From: Mucilaginibacter sp. OK098
GTDB taxonomy: Bacteria; Bacteroidota; Bacteroidia; Sphingobacteriales; Sphingobacteriaceae
Assembly (NCBI RefSeq): GCF_900142915.1
Contig: NZ_FRCM01000002.1
Coordinates: 372,001 to 436,000 of the forward strand
Length of the DNA stretch: 64,000 nt
Direction of reading: 5' to 3'
The translations under genes and the position numbers were made by a program. Numbering within the stretch: the stretch's first letter is position 1; the number at the start of each line of letters is the position of its first letter. The notes under the pieces are model-generated. The model was given only the letters and a program-made list of their open reading frames with translations. It searched no databases and had not been told where the DNA came from. Shown one piece after another: positions 1-9,010 of this stretch.

Positions 1-1
1 G

Positions 2-304
2 CTCACAGCATTTGATTGTGTTGTGTTTTTATATTTACCACAGCCAATAAGGATGGAACGTTTAAAAGCCAGGGAGCTGGATCGCTACGGTAATATTATA
101 TTTACTGATGCTACACGCAACCGTTTATATAAGGAATTTGTTGAATGGGCCACCGGTTATGATGATAACACCACCAACGGCCGAAACCTGCAGGCTCACC
201 AAAACTGGCTGAACAAACTAAACTGCCCGGTAATTGAAATTACCAGCGATACTACAGTTCAGCAACGCTTAGATGTTATTTTAAACAACCTGCAGCGTAA
301 ATAA
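2..304 (+). CDS. C-terminal part of a P-loop kinase-like ATPase (left-truncated by window)
   Basis: The frame is open to the left edge, so this is the last ~100 residues of a longer protein. The readable part runs CVVFLYLPQPIRMERLKARE and then DRYGN. A hydrophobic strand followed by P-x-x-x-R-x-x-R-L-x-x-R-E is the lid and final-strand pattern of adenylate-kinase-like AAA ATPases and small-molecule kinases. The rest is a helical tail ending NNLQRK. The P-loop itself would lie outside the window. It is probably a host gene just outside the phage-like region. Phage terminase is unlikely because no nuclease or translocase motif is visible. Confidence 0.5.
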   Translation, partial: LTAFDCVVFLYLPQPIRMERLKARELDRYGNIIFTDATRNRLYKEFVEWATGYDDNTTNGRNLQAHQNWLNKLNCPVIEITSDTTVQQRLDVILNNLQRK

Positions 305-309
305 CAACG

Positions 310-519
310 TACTGACAAAACAGTGTCAGCACCTAAACAAAAACTTATCCCGATCTTTGAATAGTCTGAACCGGGATTAAGCTGATTAATGGATTTATGG
401 GATGCTTGTCAATTAAAATCGCGAAAATCCTTTAATCCCAAAAATCCTGGTTCAGAAACAATCATACTGACAAAACACTGTCAGCACCCAATCAAAAACT
501 TATTCCGATCTTTGAATTA
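310..519. repeat. Two ~54-bp direct repeats flanking a long hairpin
   Basis: Near-identical copies begin at 310 and 465, about 155 bp apart. Each contains the perfect inverted repeat CTGACA-N6-TGTCAG and runs on through CGATCTTTGAAT. Between them (365-456) is an imperfect hairpin whose arms start TCTGAACC and end GGTTCAGA, built of reiterated GGATT/AATCC words. This explains most of the 305-687 gap. The remainder up to 687 has no recognisable gene. It could be a phage-end remnant, a small non-autonomous element, or a composite terminator. Confidence 0.6.
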
Positions 520-687
520 TGCCAATTAGCATATAAAACATTGAAACCTTTTTGTCATCTTGAGTGAGTGAGGCATCTTAGCAAAGCGACTTTAACGTCG
601 CACAAGTATCACGGTGACAAAAAACGTCAAATTCATCTTTCGGACTTTACTGACTTTCGGACTACAAAAACATCTCAAATCTCAATC

Positions 688-1893
688 ATGAGCTACAAAA
701 TTTACTTATACGATACCGATGCAGATTGCATAGGTTCCGGCAACTTATCATCAGCTTACATCCAGTCGCAACTGGAAGCAGCAGCCGGGCAGGATGTGGA
801 AGTACACATCAGTTCGGCAGGCGGGAGCGCATTTGATGCCATCGCTATTTATGACCTGCTCAAAAAATACCAGGGCACCGTAACCACTTACATTGATGCT
901 CTTGCCGCCTCGGCAGCTTCAATAGTTGCCATGGGCGGTAAAACAGTAGTAATGAGCAAATATGCACTGCTCATGATCCATAAACCGCTGGTAGGCTCGG
1001 GTGGCAATGCCGATGAGCTTTTAAAAGATGTGCAGATGTTAAATATAGTCCAGTCACGTTTGGCGCAGATCTATATGGATAAAACCGGGTTGGACGGAGT
1101 TACAGTTAATAGTTTGATCAACTCCGTCACCTGGTTATCTGCCGATCAGGCGCTTGATCTTGGTTTTATCAACCAGGTAGAGGATTACAGCACTGATATC
1201 ACCAACAGCGCCATCATTAAAAACTATATCAGCACAGCACCTGCCGTGTACCAGAGATGCATTAACAGAATCCTAACCAATAAAAACAACATGAACATCG
1301 AAAACAAAGAACTTATCGAAAAAACCACATCGGTTCTGGATAAGATTATGAACTTCTTTAAGAAGGTAGTAAACAAGCAAACCATTACTGACAAAGGCAC
1401 ACTGCACCACACCGGCGAAATGGATGAAGGCACAGAAGTGTACCAGGATGAAGACATGACCACACCCGCTCCTGCCGACACCTACACCACAGCAACTGGC
1501 AGCAAAATTGCCGTAAAAGGAGGTCAGGTGCAACAGGTAATCCCTGCAGAAACTGATCCGGATGCCGCCCCGAATGCTGCTGAAGACGATGATGAAACAA
1601 CTACCGACAAGTTCAAATCAGCCAAAAAACCAATGGCTATCCAAAACAAACTGCAGGAAATTAAAGCAAAGCTGCATGCGCAAAACGCTTTATTAGCCGA
1701 AGCAAAAGAAGCCCTGCAAACAGCAAACACCCGCCTTCAGAAAACCCGTGAAAAAGTAAAAAATGAAATCAAATCAGACTTTACCCCCGAAGGCTCTAAA
1801 CGCAGCAACAAGGCCAAAACAGAACCTGTTGCATTCTTCGCACCAACCAGCACTTTGGCTAAAAACGCAGTTAAGAAAGCGATCGCGAATTAG
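688..1893 (+). CDS. ClpP-like head-maturation protease, possibly fused to a scaffold-like region
   Basis: The ATG at 688 is preferred over an upstream in-frame start because the preceding ~40 codons are low-complexity and the ClpP fold begins at once with SYKIYLYDTDAD. The N-terminal ~190 residues are a ClpP/SppA-type serine protease. The serine motif ALAASAASIVAMGG and the histidine motif MIHKPLVG are both visible. The C-terminal ~200 residues are charged, rich in Glu, Lys, Gln and Ala, with a predicted coiled coil near the end, as expected of a scaffold region cut by the protease domain during capsid assembly. The capsid-like gene follows directly. The protease assignment is firm; the scaffold role is inferred. 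Confidence 0.75.
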   Translation: MSYKIYLYDTDADCIGSGNLSSAYIQSQLEAAAGQDVEVHISSAGGSAFDAIAIYDLLKKYQGTVTTYIDALAASAASIVAMGGKTVVMSKYALLMIHKPLVGSGGNADELLKDVQMLNIVQSRLAQIYMDKTGLDGVTVNSLINSVTWLSADQALDLGFINQVEDYSTDITNSAIIKNYISTAPAVYQRCINRILTNKNNMNIENKELIEKTTSVLDKIMNFFKKVVNKQTITDKGTLHHTGEMDEGTEVYQDEDMTTPAPADTYTTATGSKIAVKGGQVQQVIPAETDPDAAPNAAEDDDETTTDKFKSAKKPMAIQNKLQEIKAKLHAQNALLAEAKEALQTANTRLQKTREKVKNEIKSDFTPEGSKRSNKAKTEPVAFFAPTSTLAKNAVKKAIAN

Positions 1894-1972
1894 TCCATGG
1901 ACGATGGTCAATAGACCATAGCAACTTCTCTTACCCCACTAAACCATGGACCATCGACTATGGACCATGGAC
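1892..1972. repeat. Word-repeat intergenic hairpin (CCATGGAC family)
   Basis: The whole spacer between the protease and capsid-like genes is an imperfect inverted repeat. The 5' arm reiterates CATGG and GATGG, the loop is about 25 nt, and the 3' arm reiterates ACCATGGACCAT. It abuts the stop codon at 1893, as a terminator or mRNA processing hairpin would. Confidence 0.65.
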
Positions 1973-2004
1973 AATCAAACACAAAAAAATCCTTACAACA
2001 AAAC

Positions 2005-3213
2005 ATGGCTCAATTTACATTTACAAACAACACCTATGCCGGCGAAGCGCTGGCCGGGTTTATGGCAAGCACACTACTGGAAGCCGATTCCGTAAAACGC
2101 GGACTGCTTACTGTTATTAACGACGTTAAAGCACGCAAGATAATCCTTGACGTTGATGATGACGTAGTATTACAGGATCCATCAGGCATCTTCCACGACC
2201 AGGGAACAACTGCCCTGCAAAACGAAAGCTATCTTGACCCGGTAGTGTACGAATTTATGAAACAGGAACAGTGGGACAAACTGATCCAAAGCTGGGAAGC
2301 CCAAAGCTTAAAACCCGGCGCATTTTTAGACTATGAAGGTGTAGTTGACCTCTCAGACTTTATGGTGCAGCGTTACTTAACCAAGATCCAGATAGCTAAC
2401 GAGCGTTTATACTGGCTGGGTAAAGGCTCAACCAAAGAGGCTACATTTACCGCTGCATTCCCCGGCTTACTGCCAACCATTGCGGCAGCTTCAGGCGTTT
2501 ACAAAGTTGGATTAGCCAAACCGGCAACTTCAATGGCCGCAACTGCAATTAGCGCAACCGGCATAGTAACCGTGGCTGATACATCAACCCTGGCTGATGG
2601 TGATGTGGTTACCATCACCGCAGTAACCGGTACCAGCAAGGATACTACTAATGGTACTCCGGGTATTGATCTGCAGGGACAATCATACTTCATCCAAATA
2701 GCAAGTGCAACCACATTCAAACTGGTGCGTAACTACAATGAGGTAAATAGCCGCAAGCCCGCTACTTTTGCTAATACTTCAACGGCAGCAACAGTAAGCT
2801 ACATCAACGTGAGCAATGTGCTATCAGTATTAGGCAGCGTTTATGCCCAGCTTGATCCGGCAGACCGGATCCAGGATGATTTTAACCTGCAGATCCCTTT
2901 ACACGTAGGTTATGCTTACGCACAGGCACAGGCTAACAAAGCACTGAACGTTATCAATGCCTTTACTGATATGAAGAAGATGGATTACTTAGGCATCCCG
3001 TTACAGATCATGAACCACTGGCAGGCCAACACCATTTTGGGTGCACGTTCATCAAACCTGTTTTTAGGGGTCGATTTGTTAGGCGATGCTTCAGAACTGT
3101 CAACCGTTTACATGAAGCCTTACACCAATGATAACGTAGTGCGCATGAAAGCCCGCATGAAAGCTGCCGTAAACTACAAATTTGCTAACGAGCTGTTTTA
3201 TCTGAGCGCATAA
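2005..3213 (+). CDS. Phage major-capsid-like protein with an inserted Ig-like segment
   Basis: The ATG at 2005 (MAQFTFTNNTYAGEALAGFM) is preferred to the upstream frame, which is just intergenic repeat. The protein is 402 residues and sits directly after the head protease, the usual place for the major capsid protein. Residues roughly 150-275 are rich in Thr, Ala and Val and contain the pattern GIVTVADTSTLADGDVVTIT, resembling an Ig-like or accessory beta domain inserted into a capsid core. The flanking parts are mixed alpha/beta. I assign it from gene order, length and composition, not from a strong motif. A minor head protein is the main alternative. Confidence 0.5.
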   Translation: MAQFTFTNNTYAGEALAGFMASTLLEADSVKRGLLTVINDVKARKIILDVDDDVVLQDPSGIFHDQGTTALQNESYLDPVVYEFMKQEQWDKLIQSWEAQSLKPGAFLDYEGVVDLSDFMVQRYLTKIQIANERLYWLGKGSTKEATFTAAFPGLLPTIAAASGVYKVGLAKPATSMAATAISATGIVTVADTSTLADGDVVTITAVTGTSKDTTNGTPGIDLQGQSYFIQIASATTFKLVRNYNEVNSRKPATFANTSTAATVSYINVSNVLSVLGSVYAQLDPADRIQDDFNLQIPLHVGYAYAQAQANKALNVINAFTDMKKMDYLGIPLQIMNHWQANTILGARSSNLFLGVDLLGDASELSTVYMKPYTNDNVVRMKARMKAAVNYKFANELFYLSA

Positions 3214-3217
3214 GCGC

Positions 3218-3330
3218 GGTTGATTAAGTGAGTGGTTGATTGAGTTGTAAAAGCTAAAACATATCAATCCTCCTTAATCAGCCTATCCCAACCCAATCAA
3301 CTTAATCAACCCAATCTAACTTAATCAACT
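3218..3330. repeat. Word-repeat intergenic hairpin (TTGATTAAG family)
   Basis: The 5' arm reiterates GGTTGATTAAG/GGTTGATTGAG and the 3' arm reiterates AATCAACTTAATCAACCC. Together they fold into a long imperfect stem filling the spacer between two phage structural genes. Confidence 0.65.
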
Positions 3331-3334
3331 AAAA

Positions 3335-3919
3335 ATGTCAATCTACAATAAAATAAACGCAGGGTTTAGCCTAGGGACAGACTCGCCCGTTACTGCCGGT
3401 ATTGAGGATGTGATCTACATCTTTAACCAGGATGATATTACCCTAACATATGATACCCTGAATCCGCTTATAGTTAAAGGGCTTACAGCCGTAAGTACCG
3501 CTAAGGTGTACAAATTCGAGGGAACAAACAACAGCTTCAACACCATTTCAAAACTGGCAAAAACCGCTGTTGGGCCACGCTATACCGAAGAAATTGATTT
3601 TAACATAGCCGGTTTTTCGGTAGATGTTAAAACTCAATTAATGGCAATGGGCTACGGTCGGGTTTGCGCCATAGCAGTAAACAACTATAAAAGCAGCGAT
3701 TCAGCCATTGAATTATTCGGCGCCGTAAATGGTTTAATATTAACGGATGCCGAACGCACCGCAGCTGATGAAACCCTTGATGGAGGTTACAAGCTGAAGC
3801 TAACCAACCCCGATAAATTAAGGGAGCCTTACCCACCACGTGCAGTATCCATCGCGCCAGAAAGCGGCACAGCAACTTATGCAAGTACGATTGCTGCCCT
3901 GGAAGCATTAACTGCTTAG
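3335..3919 (+). CDS. Unknown phage structural protein
   Basis: A 194-residue protein starting MSIYNKINAGFSLGTDSPV. It has mixed beta content, no signal peptide and no membrane segment. I do not recognise a family motif. Its place between the capsid-like and portal-like genes, on the same strand and bounded by the same kind of hairpin spacers, argues for a head-decoration, head-completion or tail-tube-like component. Function cannot be fixed from sequence alone. Confidence 0.55.
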   Translation: MSIYNKINAGFSLGTDSPVTAGIEDVIYIFNQDDITLTYDTLNPLIVKGLTAVSTAKVYKFEGTNNSFNTISKLAKTAVGPRYTEEIDFNIAGFSVDVKTQLMAMGYGRVCAIAVNNYKSSDSAIELFGAVNGLILTDAERTAADETLDGGYKLKLTNPDKLREPYPPRAVSIAPESGTATYASTIAALEALTA

Positions 3920-4039
3920 TCATTGGTCATTGTGTCATTAGTCATTTTTTTGAGATGGCTAATGACCTTGTATCTCTAAATGGGTTTTCACTTAACAAAC
4001 ACCCCACCAATGACTAATGACCAATGACATAATGACTAA
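3918..4039. repeat. Word-repeat intergenic hairpin (TCATTAGTCAT family)
   Basis: The 5' arm reiterates TCATTGGTCATT and TCATTAGTCATT. The 3' arm reiterates CAATGACTAATGACC. Stem arms surround a ~60-nt centre and the structure starts at the stop codon of the upstream gene. Confidence 0.65.
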
Positions 4040-4044
4040 ATAAT

Positions 4045-5334
4045 ATGAAAACTTACTTACCACAAATAGAACGCCGCATCTTCGTAAGGCCAAATCAAAC
4101 TTTCGGCATCCTTAATTACGATATGGATAATGCCTATCCACAGCGGATGCTCGAGCTGGTGGCAGCCTCTCCTACTGCAAAAGATTGCTGGAACAAGCGG
4201 ACAAAGTTCATAGCCGGCAATGGCTTTGAACAGCCGGAACTGGGTAGGCAGGTCATCAACCCAAAAGGTTTAACGTTAGCCAAGCTGCTAAAAGCTGTAG
4301 CTACTGACAAGGCTCTGTTTACCGGTTTTGGCATCCATGTAAATTACAATGCCAATTTTAAAATAGCATCAGTAAATTATATAAAGTTCGAGGACATTCG
4401 CATGGGAGATACTGACTGCCCTGATACTGCCGATAAATATGCCATCTACAGCGACTGGGGTCGCAAGACCTGGAAGAACATCATGCGCAGCAAGATCACC
4501 TTCCTTGATAAATACAACCCTGATCAGCAGGCTATAAAAGACCAGGTGCTGGCAGCAGGCGGATGGCAGAACTACAAAGGGCAGCTTTATTACTTCAACC
4601 CCGAAGTAGATGATTATCCATTGATAGAAGCCGACAGTGTTTGGGAAGATTTTGAAACCGAAGCCGGCATCAAGGTCTTTAACAATCGTGAAGTTACAAC
4701 TGGGTTTCTCCCGTCAACAATGCTTTTTATGCAATCGCGAAGAGAGGAAGCAGATAATACAGCTCCAGATAGTGATGAGCAACCTTACAATAACACACCA
4801 TCACAATTGGAAAAAGACCTTGGTTCATTCCAGGGAGCAAAGAGCGCACAAAAGATCATTGTTATTGAATATGAGGATGAAAGCTCCAAACCAGAATTTA
4901 AACCCTACTCTATCCAAAACAACGACAAGCTTTTTGAAATCACCGAAAAATCTGTAGAGGCGCGCATTATCAAAGGCTTTTCTATCCCTAAAGAGCTGAT
5001 CAATGCTGAAAAATCATCCGGCCTGAGCAATGGCGGCGAAAAGAAGCAGGCCATCTGCGAATTTAACGATAATACAGCGCCCGACAGGCTGGAACTGTCT
5101 GAAGCTTTTGAAGAGATCTTCAGCCACTTTTACACCGGCATCAACCTCAAAAACAACTGGAACATATTACCGGTACCGGCTAACGTTGCCGATGATATTG
5201 CCGGCATAAAAGCCGGCAACAGCATTAACCAATTGCTGCTATCCACAATCCCTATCGAAAACAAAATAGCCATCCTGGTTTATGCCTATGGTTTTAAACA
5301 AACAGCGGCCGAGGCGATGTGTAGCAGGAGTTGA
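4045..5334 (+). CDS. Phage portal-like protein
   Basis: This 429-residue protein has the layout of a portal subunit. The N-terminus sets up a wing or stem with AYPQRMLELVAASPTAKDCW and KFIAGNGFE. The middle describes contacts of the VNYIKFEDIRMG type. The C-terminal third reads EARIIKGFSIPKELIN followed by SSGLSNGGEKKQAICEFND, which resembles the portal segment where the crown helix carries a GLS/G-rich turn. Portal proteins form the dodecameric DNA-entry ring. In most phages the portal lies before the protease and capsid genes; here it comes after them, which is a little unusual. No terminase is found nearby. Confidence 0.6.
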   Translation: MKTYLPQIERRIFVRPNQTFGILNYDMDNAYPQRMLELVAASPTAKDCWNKRTKFIAGNGFEQPELGRQVINPKGLTLAKLLKAVATDKALFTGFGIHVNYNANFKIASVNYIKFEDIRMGDTDCPDTADKYAIYSDWGRKTWKNIMRSKITFLDKYNPDQQAIKDQVLAAGGWQNYKGQLYYFNPEVDDYPLIEADSVWEDFETEAGIKVFNNREVTTGFLPSTMLFMQSRREEADNTAPDSDEQPYNNTPSQLEKDLGSFQGAKSAQKIIVIEYEDESSKPEFKPYSIQNNDKLFEITEKSVEARIIKGFSIPKELINAEKSSGLSNGGEKKQAICEFNDNTAPDRLELSEAFEEIFSHFYTGINLKNNWNILPVPANVADDIAGIKAGNSINQLLLSTIPIENKIAILVYAYGFKQTAAEAMCSRS

Positions 5335-5481
5335 TTTGGTTGATTAAGTTAGATTGAGTTGATTAGGTTTTAAATACTGCCCTTGAAACCTCTATAACAC
5401 TAACAACATCCCCCCCCTAACTCAATCAATCTACCGAATCCAACTCAATCAACCCAATCAACTAACTCCAACTTAATCAAC
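5330..5481. repeat. Word-repeat intergenic hairpin (GTTGATTAAGTTAG family)
   Basis: The 5' arm reiterates TTGATTAAGTTAGATTGAG. The 3' arm reiterates CTCAATCAA, CAATCAAC and AACTTAATCAAC. It uses the same vocabulary as the 3218-3330 hairpin but is not a copy of it. Confidence 0.65.
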
Positions 5482-5487
5482 TAAAAA

Positions 5488-6108
5488 ATGCAACTAATCA
5501 ACCAAACAACATTTCAGCGATACGAGGATATCTCTGTAAACATAAAACCCGAACGCCTGAACGTATTCATCAAAAAAGCGCAGGACCTGGATCTGAAACC
5601 ATTTTTGGGTCACGCTTTATACTATAATTTCATCCAGTATTTTAACGAAGATGGAACAATAAAAGACGATGCCCCACAATCTTACAAAGACCTGTTTAAT
5701 GGCAGCGAATACCTGGACAAATACGGGCATATAGTTTTATATGAAGGTTTGGCACCCACGCTGGTTTACTTCACCTTCGCCCGTTTTATTGAGGCTGATG
5801 CAGTGCATTACACCCCAACAGGCCCGGTAGTAAAACACCACGATAACGGAGATGCCGTAGCGCCAAAAGACATTGTAAAACTGGTGCAGCAGCAACGCAG
5901 CGTAGCCAATGCCCATGCCAACGAAGTGGAAAAATTCCTTTTTGATAATAAAAACGATTTCCCGTTATGGCGCTATAACGACAAAAACAAAAGCAGCAGG
6001 CAATCTGGTCCGAGGATCAGAAGCATCGATAAAAATGATTTTAATTATCCGGGGTATGGTGCAGCAGCAACCGACGGCCATTTGCCCTTTTATGAATTCA
6101 TGAACTAA
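5488..6108 (+). CDS. Phage head-tail connector-like protein (DUF6712-like)
   Basis: A 206-residue soluble protein starting MQLINQTTFQRYEDISVNIK. The opening resembles the DUF6712-type proteins found next to capsid genes in Bacteroidota phages: an N-terminal stretch DLKPFLGHALYYNFIQYF, then a helical body, then a charged tail. These are thought to act as head-tail adaptors. It is the last gene of the + strand structural run before the minus-strand FkbM gene. The family call is from memory of pattern and context, so moderate confidence only. Confidence 0.45.
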   Translation: MQLINQTTFQRYEDISVNIKPERLNVFIKKAQDLDLKPFLGHALYYNFIQYFNEDGTIKDDAPQSYKDLFNGSEYLDKYGHIVLYEGLAPTLVYFTFARFIEADAVHYTPTGPVVKHHDNGDAVAPKDIVKLVQQQRSVANAHANEVEKFLFDNKNDFPLWRYNDKNKSSRQSGPRIRSIDKNDFNYPGYGAAATDGHLPFYEFMN

Positions 6109-6147
6109 ACATGGTTTAAGGATTGACTTGTATCAGAAAAATCAGAA

Positions 6148-6972
6148 TTAAGCAGCGCCTTTTACTATTCTTTTCAAAGGCAACGTATTTGAGGGAGATA
6201 TAGCTAGGAAATTAGAAAAAGCAAAAAACTCACCATTTTTTCTTACGTCATAAGTATACAACCCATCAGGTTTAATGAGGTATACTTTATATCCACAACC
6301 TTCCAACAATTCATATGCACTTAATAAAGTAGAGCCAGTCATTGTCCATACATAATTATATTCGAATTGAATAAATCCAATCTTATGATGAGTTATAGCG
6401 TCCATAGCACCTTTAAGTATTTTTAAATCAAACCCTTCTGTATCAATCTTAAGATAATCTAAATGTTTTAATTGTAACCTTGATAATTCAGAATCCAGCG
6501 TTGATGTTTCAACTTCGATTTTTGAACTGTTGCCAGATACCCATTTTTCTGAAGCAGATGACAATTCTCCGGCGTTCTCCTGTTCGTAAAAATCAAGCTT
6601 TCCAATGTGATCACTCAAGGCAATTTTAGTAATCTGTACGTTACTAAGATCCTTAAACCGGTCTGAAATAATTGAGAATGCACTATTTCCGGGTTCATAA
6701 AGATATATCGAGGTCAAATTATTACCTGAATTTTCTAAGATATAAGAAGACCAATTTCCTTTATTAGCGCCAACGTCAAAATAACTATTGCAAGTTGGCA
6801 TAAGAAAATTCAAAACTAAATATTCACCATTAATATCCGGCGACATACTTTTAACAGCATACCGTTGAACAATTATTCGATTACACTGATTTCTAACCTT
6901 AAAAGCTAAAAGTGTAATTATCCGGGAACTTGCTAAAATATTTTGGATGGTAGTTAAGAATCTTCTTTTCAT
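6148..6972 (-). CDS. FkbM-family SAM-dependent methyltransferase
   Basis: The ATG at 6972 is chosen over a GTG two codons upstream. The SAM-binding loop FDVGANKGNW is followed by the acidic strand IYLYEPG and then by YLKIDTEGFDLKILKGA, the signature order of FkbM methyltransferases, which O-methylate sugars or lipids. The length of 274 residues is normal. The gene is more AT-rich to the eye than its neighbours and sits on the opposite strand between two phage structural genes. That is typical of a phage-carried moron or a later insertion. A role in altering surface glycans is inferred. Confidence 0.8.
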   Translation of the reverse strand: MKRRFLTTIQNILASSRIITLLAFKVRNQCNRIIVQRYAVKSMSPDINGEYLVLNFLMPTCNSYFDVGANKGNWSSYILENSGNNLTSIYLYEPGNSAFSIISDRFKDLSNVQITKIALSDHIGKLDFYEQENAGELSSASEKWVSGNSSKIEVETSTLDSELSRLQLKHLDYLKIDTEGFDLKILKGAMDAITHHKIGFIQFEYNYVWTMTGSTLLSAYELLEGCGYKVYLIKPDGLYTYDVRKNGEFFAFSNFLAISPSNTLPLKRIVKGAA

Positions 6973-7196
6973 TGTCACTCAATTCACAATACTATCATAT
7001 ATGAGTGATGCAATATAAAAACTTTTTATCCTTAGTTAGCTTAAGAGGCAAATAAATGCAATTATTTCACTAAAGTTTATTAAAGCAAGATATGAGAAGA
7101 TTGCAAACCCAATAATACATAAGCCTTAAAATAAGATCATACTTATTAAACTTTCAAAGCTTTGAATCTCATTTAACAACATTAATTAACAAACTA

Positions 7197-8036
7197 ATGC
7201 CAACAGACAAAAAAATAAGCGAATTACCTATAGCTACGTCAGTAAATGCGTCGGATATATCGTTGCTTGTAAATGGCGATACAGATTATCAATATACTTT
7301 TACTTTATTGCTGCAGTTTTTGCAGGCGAACCTTACTGTTGGTGCAAATTTATCCTTTGGTACAACCTTGCCACAAAACGCAACAGGCAAAAACGGCGAT
7401 GTATTTGTAAACACTTCATCCGGATCGTTCGCACAAAAAGTATCCGGCATCTGGACTGTTGTTTACACCCTTCCCGCTGCAGATGCCGCCGATGGAACTT
7501 TACTTTACGGCGCCGGGTTGCCGGCTTTAGCAACGGGTAAAAACATGGATAGCTATATCAATACCTTAACCGGCATCTTTTATAAAAAAGCAGCAGGAGC
7601 ATGGTCGCAAGTCTTCTCCATGGCCACCGGTCCGCAGGGCCCACAGGGAATCACCGGAACCAATGGTACAAACGGGCTAAATGGTAACACCATACTGTCC
7701 GGCACCATCAATCCATCAAACAGCACCACGGGCGTTAATGGAAATTTTTACATCAACACTTCTAATTACACAATTTTCGGCCCAAAAACGGCAGGAATTT
7801 GGGGAGATGGAGTATCGCTTTTAGGGGCAGGTGTTCCAAACGGAGGCACAGCAGGACAAGCATTAGTAAAGGTTGATGGGAGTGATTTTAATACCGACTG
7901 GCAAGACAACTCATTTGCAAACCTTTCCGGCAATCCGGCTGATAATGTTAATCTCTCAATCGCTTTAGCCGCCAAGCAGAATAATTTAGATTTCACACCC
8001 GAAAACACAATAAACAAAAACCAAGCAAATGCCTGA
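7197..8036 (+). CDS. Phage tail fibre-like protein with collagen-like segment, probably C-terminally truncated
   Basis: The N-terminus MPTDKKISELPIATSVNASD is the usual opening of Bacteroidota phage tail-fibre or tail-appendage proteins. The middle has two related repeats of the form LP-ATGKN-D-YINT-(S/T)G-F-KK--G-W. Around residues 143-165 a collagen-like Gly-x-y run reads GPQGPQGITGTNGTNGLNGN. The end FTPENTINKNQANA matches the point where such fibres normally continue into a YPSQKAV-type repeat and a tip domain. The missing tip suggests loss of the receptor-binding end. The facing gene is also truncated. Confidence 0.7.
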   Translation: MPTDKKISELPIATSVNASDISLLVNGDTDYQYTFTLLLQFLQANLTVGANLSFGTTLPQNATGKNGDVFVNTSSGSFAQKVSGIWTVVYTLPAADAADGTLLYGAGLPALATGKNMDSYINTLTGIFYKKAAGAWSQVFSMATGPQGPQGITGTNGTNGLNGNTILSGTINPSNSTTGVNGNFYINTSNYTIFGPKTAGIWGDGVSLLGAGVPNGGTAGQALVKVDGSDFNTDWQDNSFANLSGNPADNVNLSIALAAKQNNLDFTPENTINKNQANA

Positions 8037-8129
8037 TGATCCTATAACAAGTACGGCATATATTATTACTATGTAAAGAAAAATAATGTTATAATGAATG
8101 AATGTTAAAGCTATCAGCCCTAAACATAT

Positions 8130-8825
8130 TTAATAATCAATTATTATATATTTTCTCAGGATATAAGCCAGGCTGCCTGCAAAGAAAAACGGAACCGGTT
8201 TGTTCCAATAAATAAATAATTGCTCATAATTAAACGCATAAAGCAGGATCAGCGTAGTAAAGATCAGAACTGTAAACCATTTCTCCTTAAAAACACACAT
8301 AATACCCATAATGAATGTCAAAAAATAACATCCAACTTCAACCGGTAAAGTCCAAAGCGGGCCATTAACGGTGCGGGGGTCATGATTGGCATCAAACATA
8401 CCAGGGAGAAAAAACCTTACATTTTGAAGCGTTATGTTACGAAACAAATAACTCCAGGTAATTTTGGAATTAAAATATTGAAATACGGTTAATTTAGACA
8501 CTACAGGCCCGACTAAAAATACAGTAACAATGGTGCATACTATTAATGCTGGCCAAATCCGGAATATTCGCATTATGATAAATGCCTGCCTACTTGGGCT
8601 ATTCACAAAGCTCGCTGTAATAAAAAGTCCGCTTAAAAAGAAAAATATATCTACAGCCAAACCTCCACAATTTAGATCCGGAAAGTAATGGCTTACTGGT
8701 TCGGGATATCCATCATTCCTGAATAGCTGGAATGAATGCCCAAACACAACCATTAAAGCCGCTAAAAGCCTTATCAAATCAAAATTATTATTACTCCTCT
8801 TTATAACAGTTTCAAGTTTGACCAT
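8130..8825 (-). pseudogene. Acyltransferase-3 family gene, C-terminally truncated
   Basis: An OafA/YrhL-type integral membrane O-acyltransferase. The N-terminus NNNFDLIRLLAALMVVFGHS carries the family's R and catalytic-type H, followed by VDIFFFLSGLFI and the motif GPLWTLPVEVGCY. Only 231 residues are encoded against the usual 340-380, so the last three or four membrane helices are missing. The stop at 8130 faces the truncated tail-fibre gene across 93 bp. It is probably inactive, although a shortened functional form cannot be excluded. Confidence 0.7.
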
Positions 8826-9010
8826 TTAGTATCCCAAAATTCGAATTTAAAGTTTATTTGGCCTGCGACAAAACGATTAATGCTAATTCAACAACTCTCC
8901 ATATTCAAACATCAGCCCTGATAAAACCTTATGAGAATACTGAATCAAAATTCAACGTTCGTAATGACACCAGCTGCACTTGATTTAAATGGCTTTATCC
9001 TATCCACTCC

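Noticed and set aside
2..304. The first gene as a phage terminase
   Set aside because: The visible residues match the lid and last strand of an adenylate-kinase-like ATPase, with no large-terminase nuclease motif.
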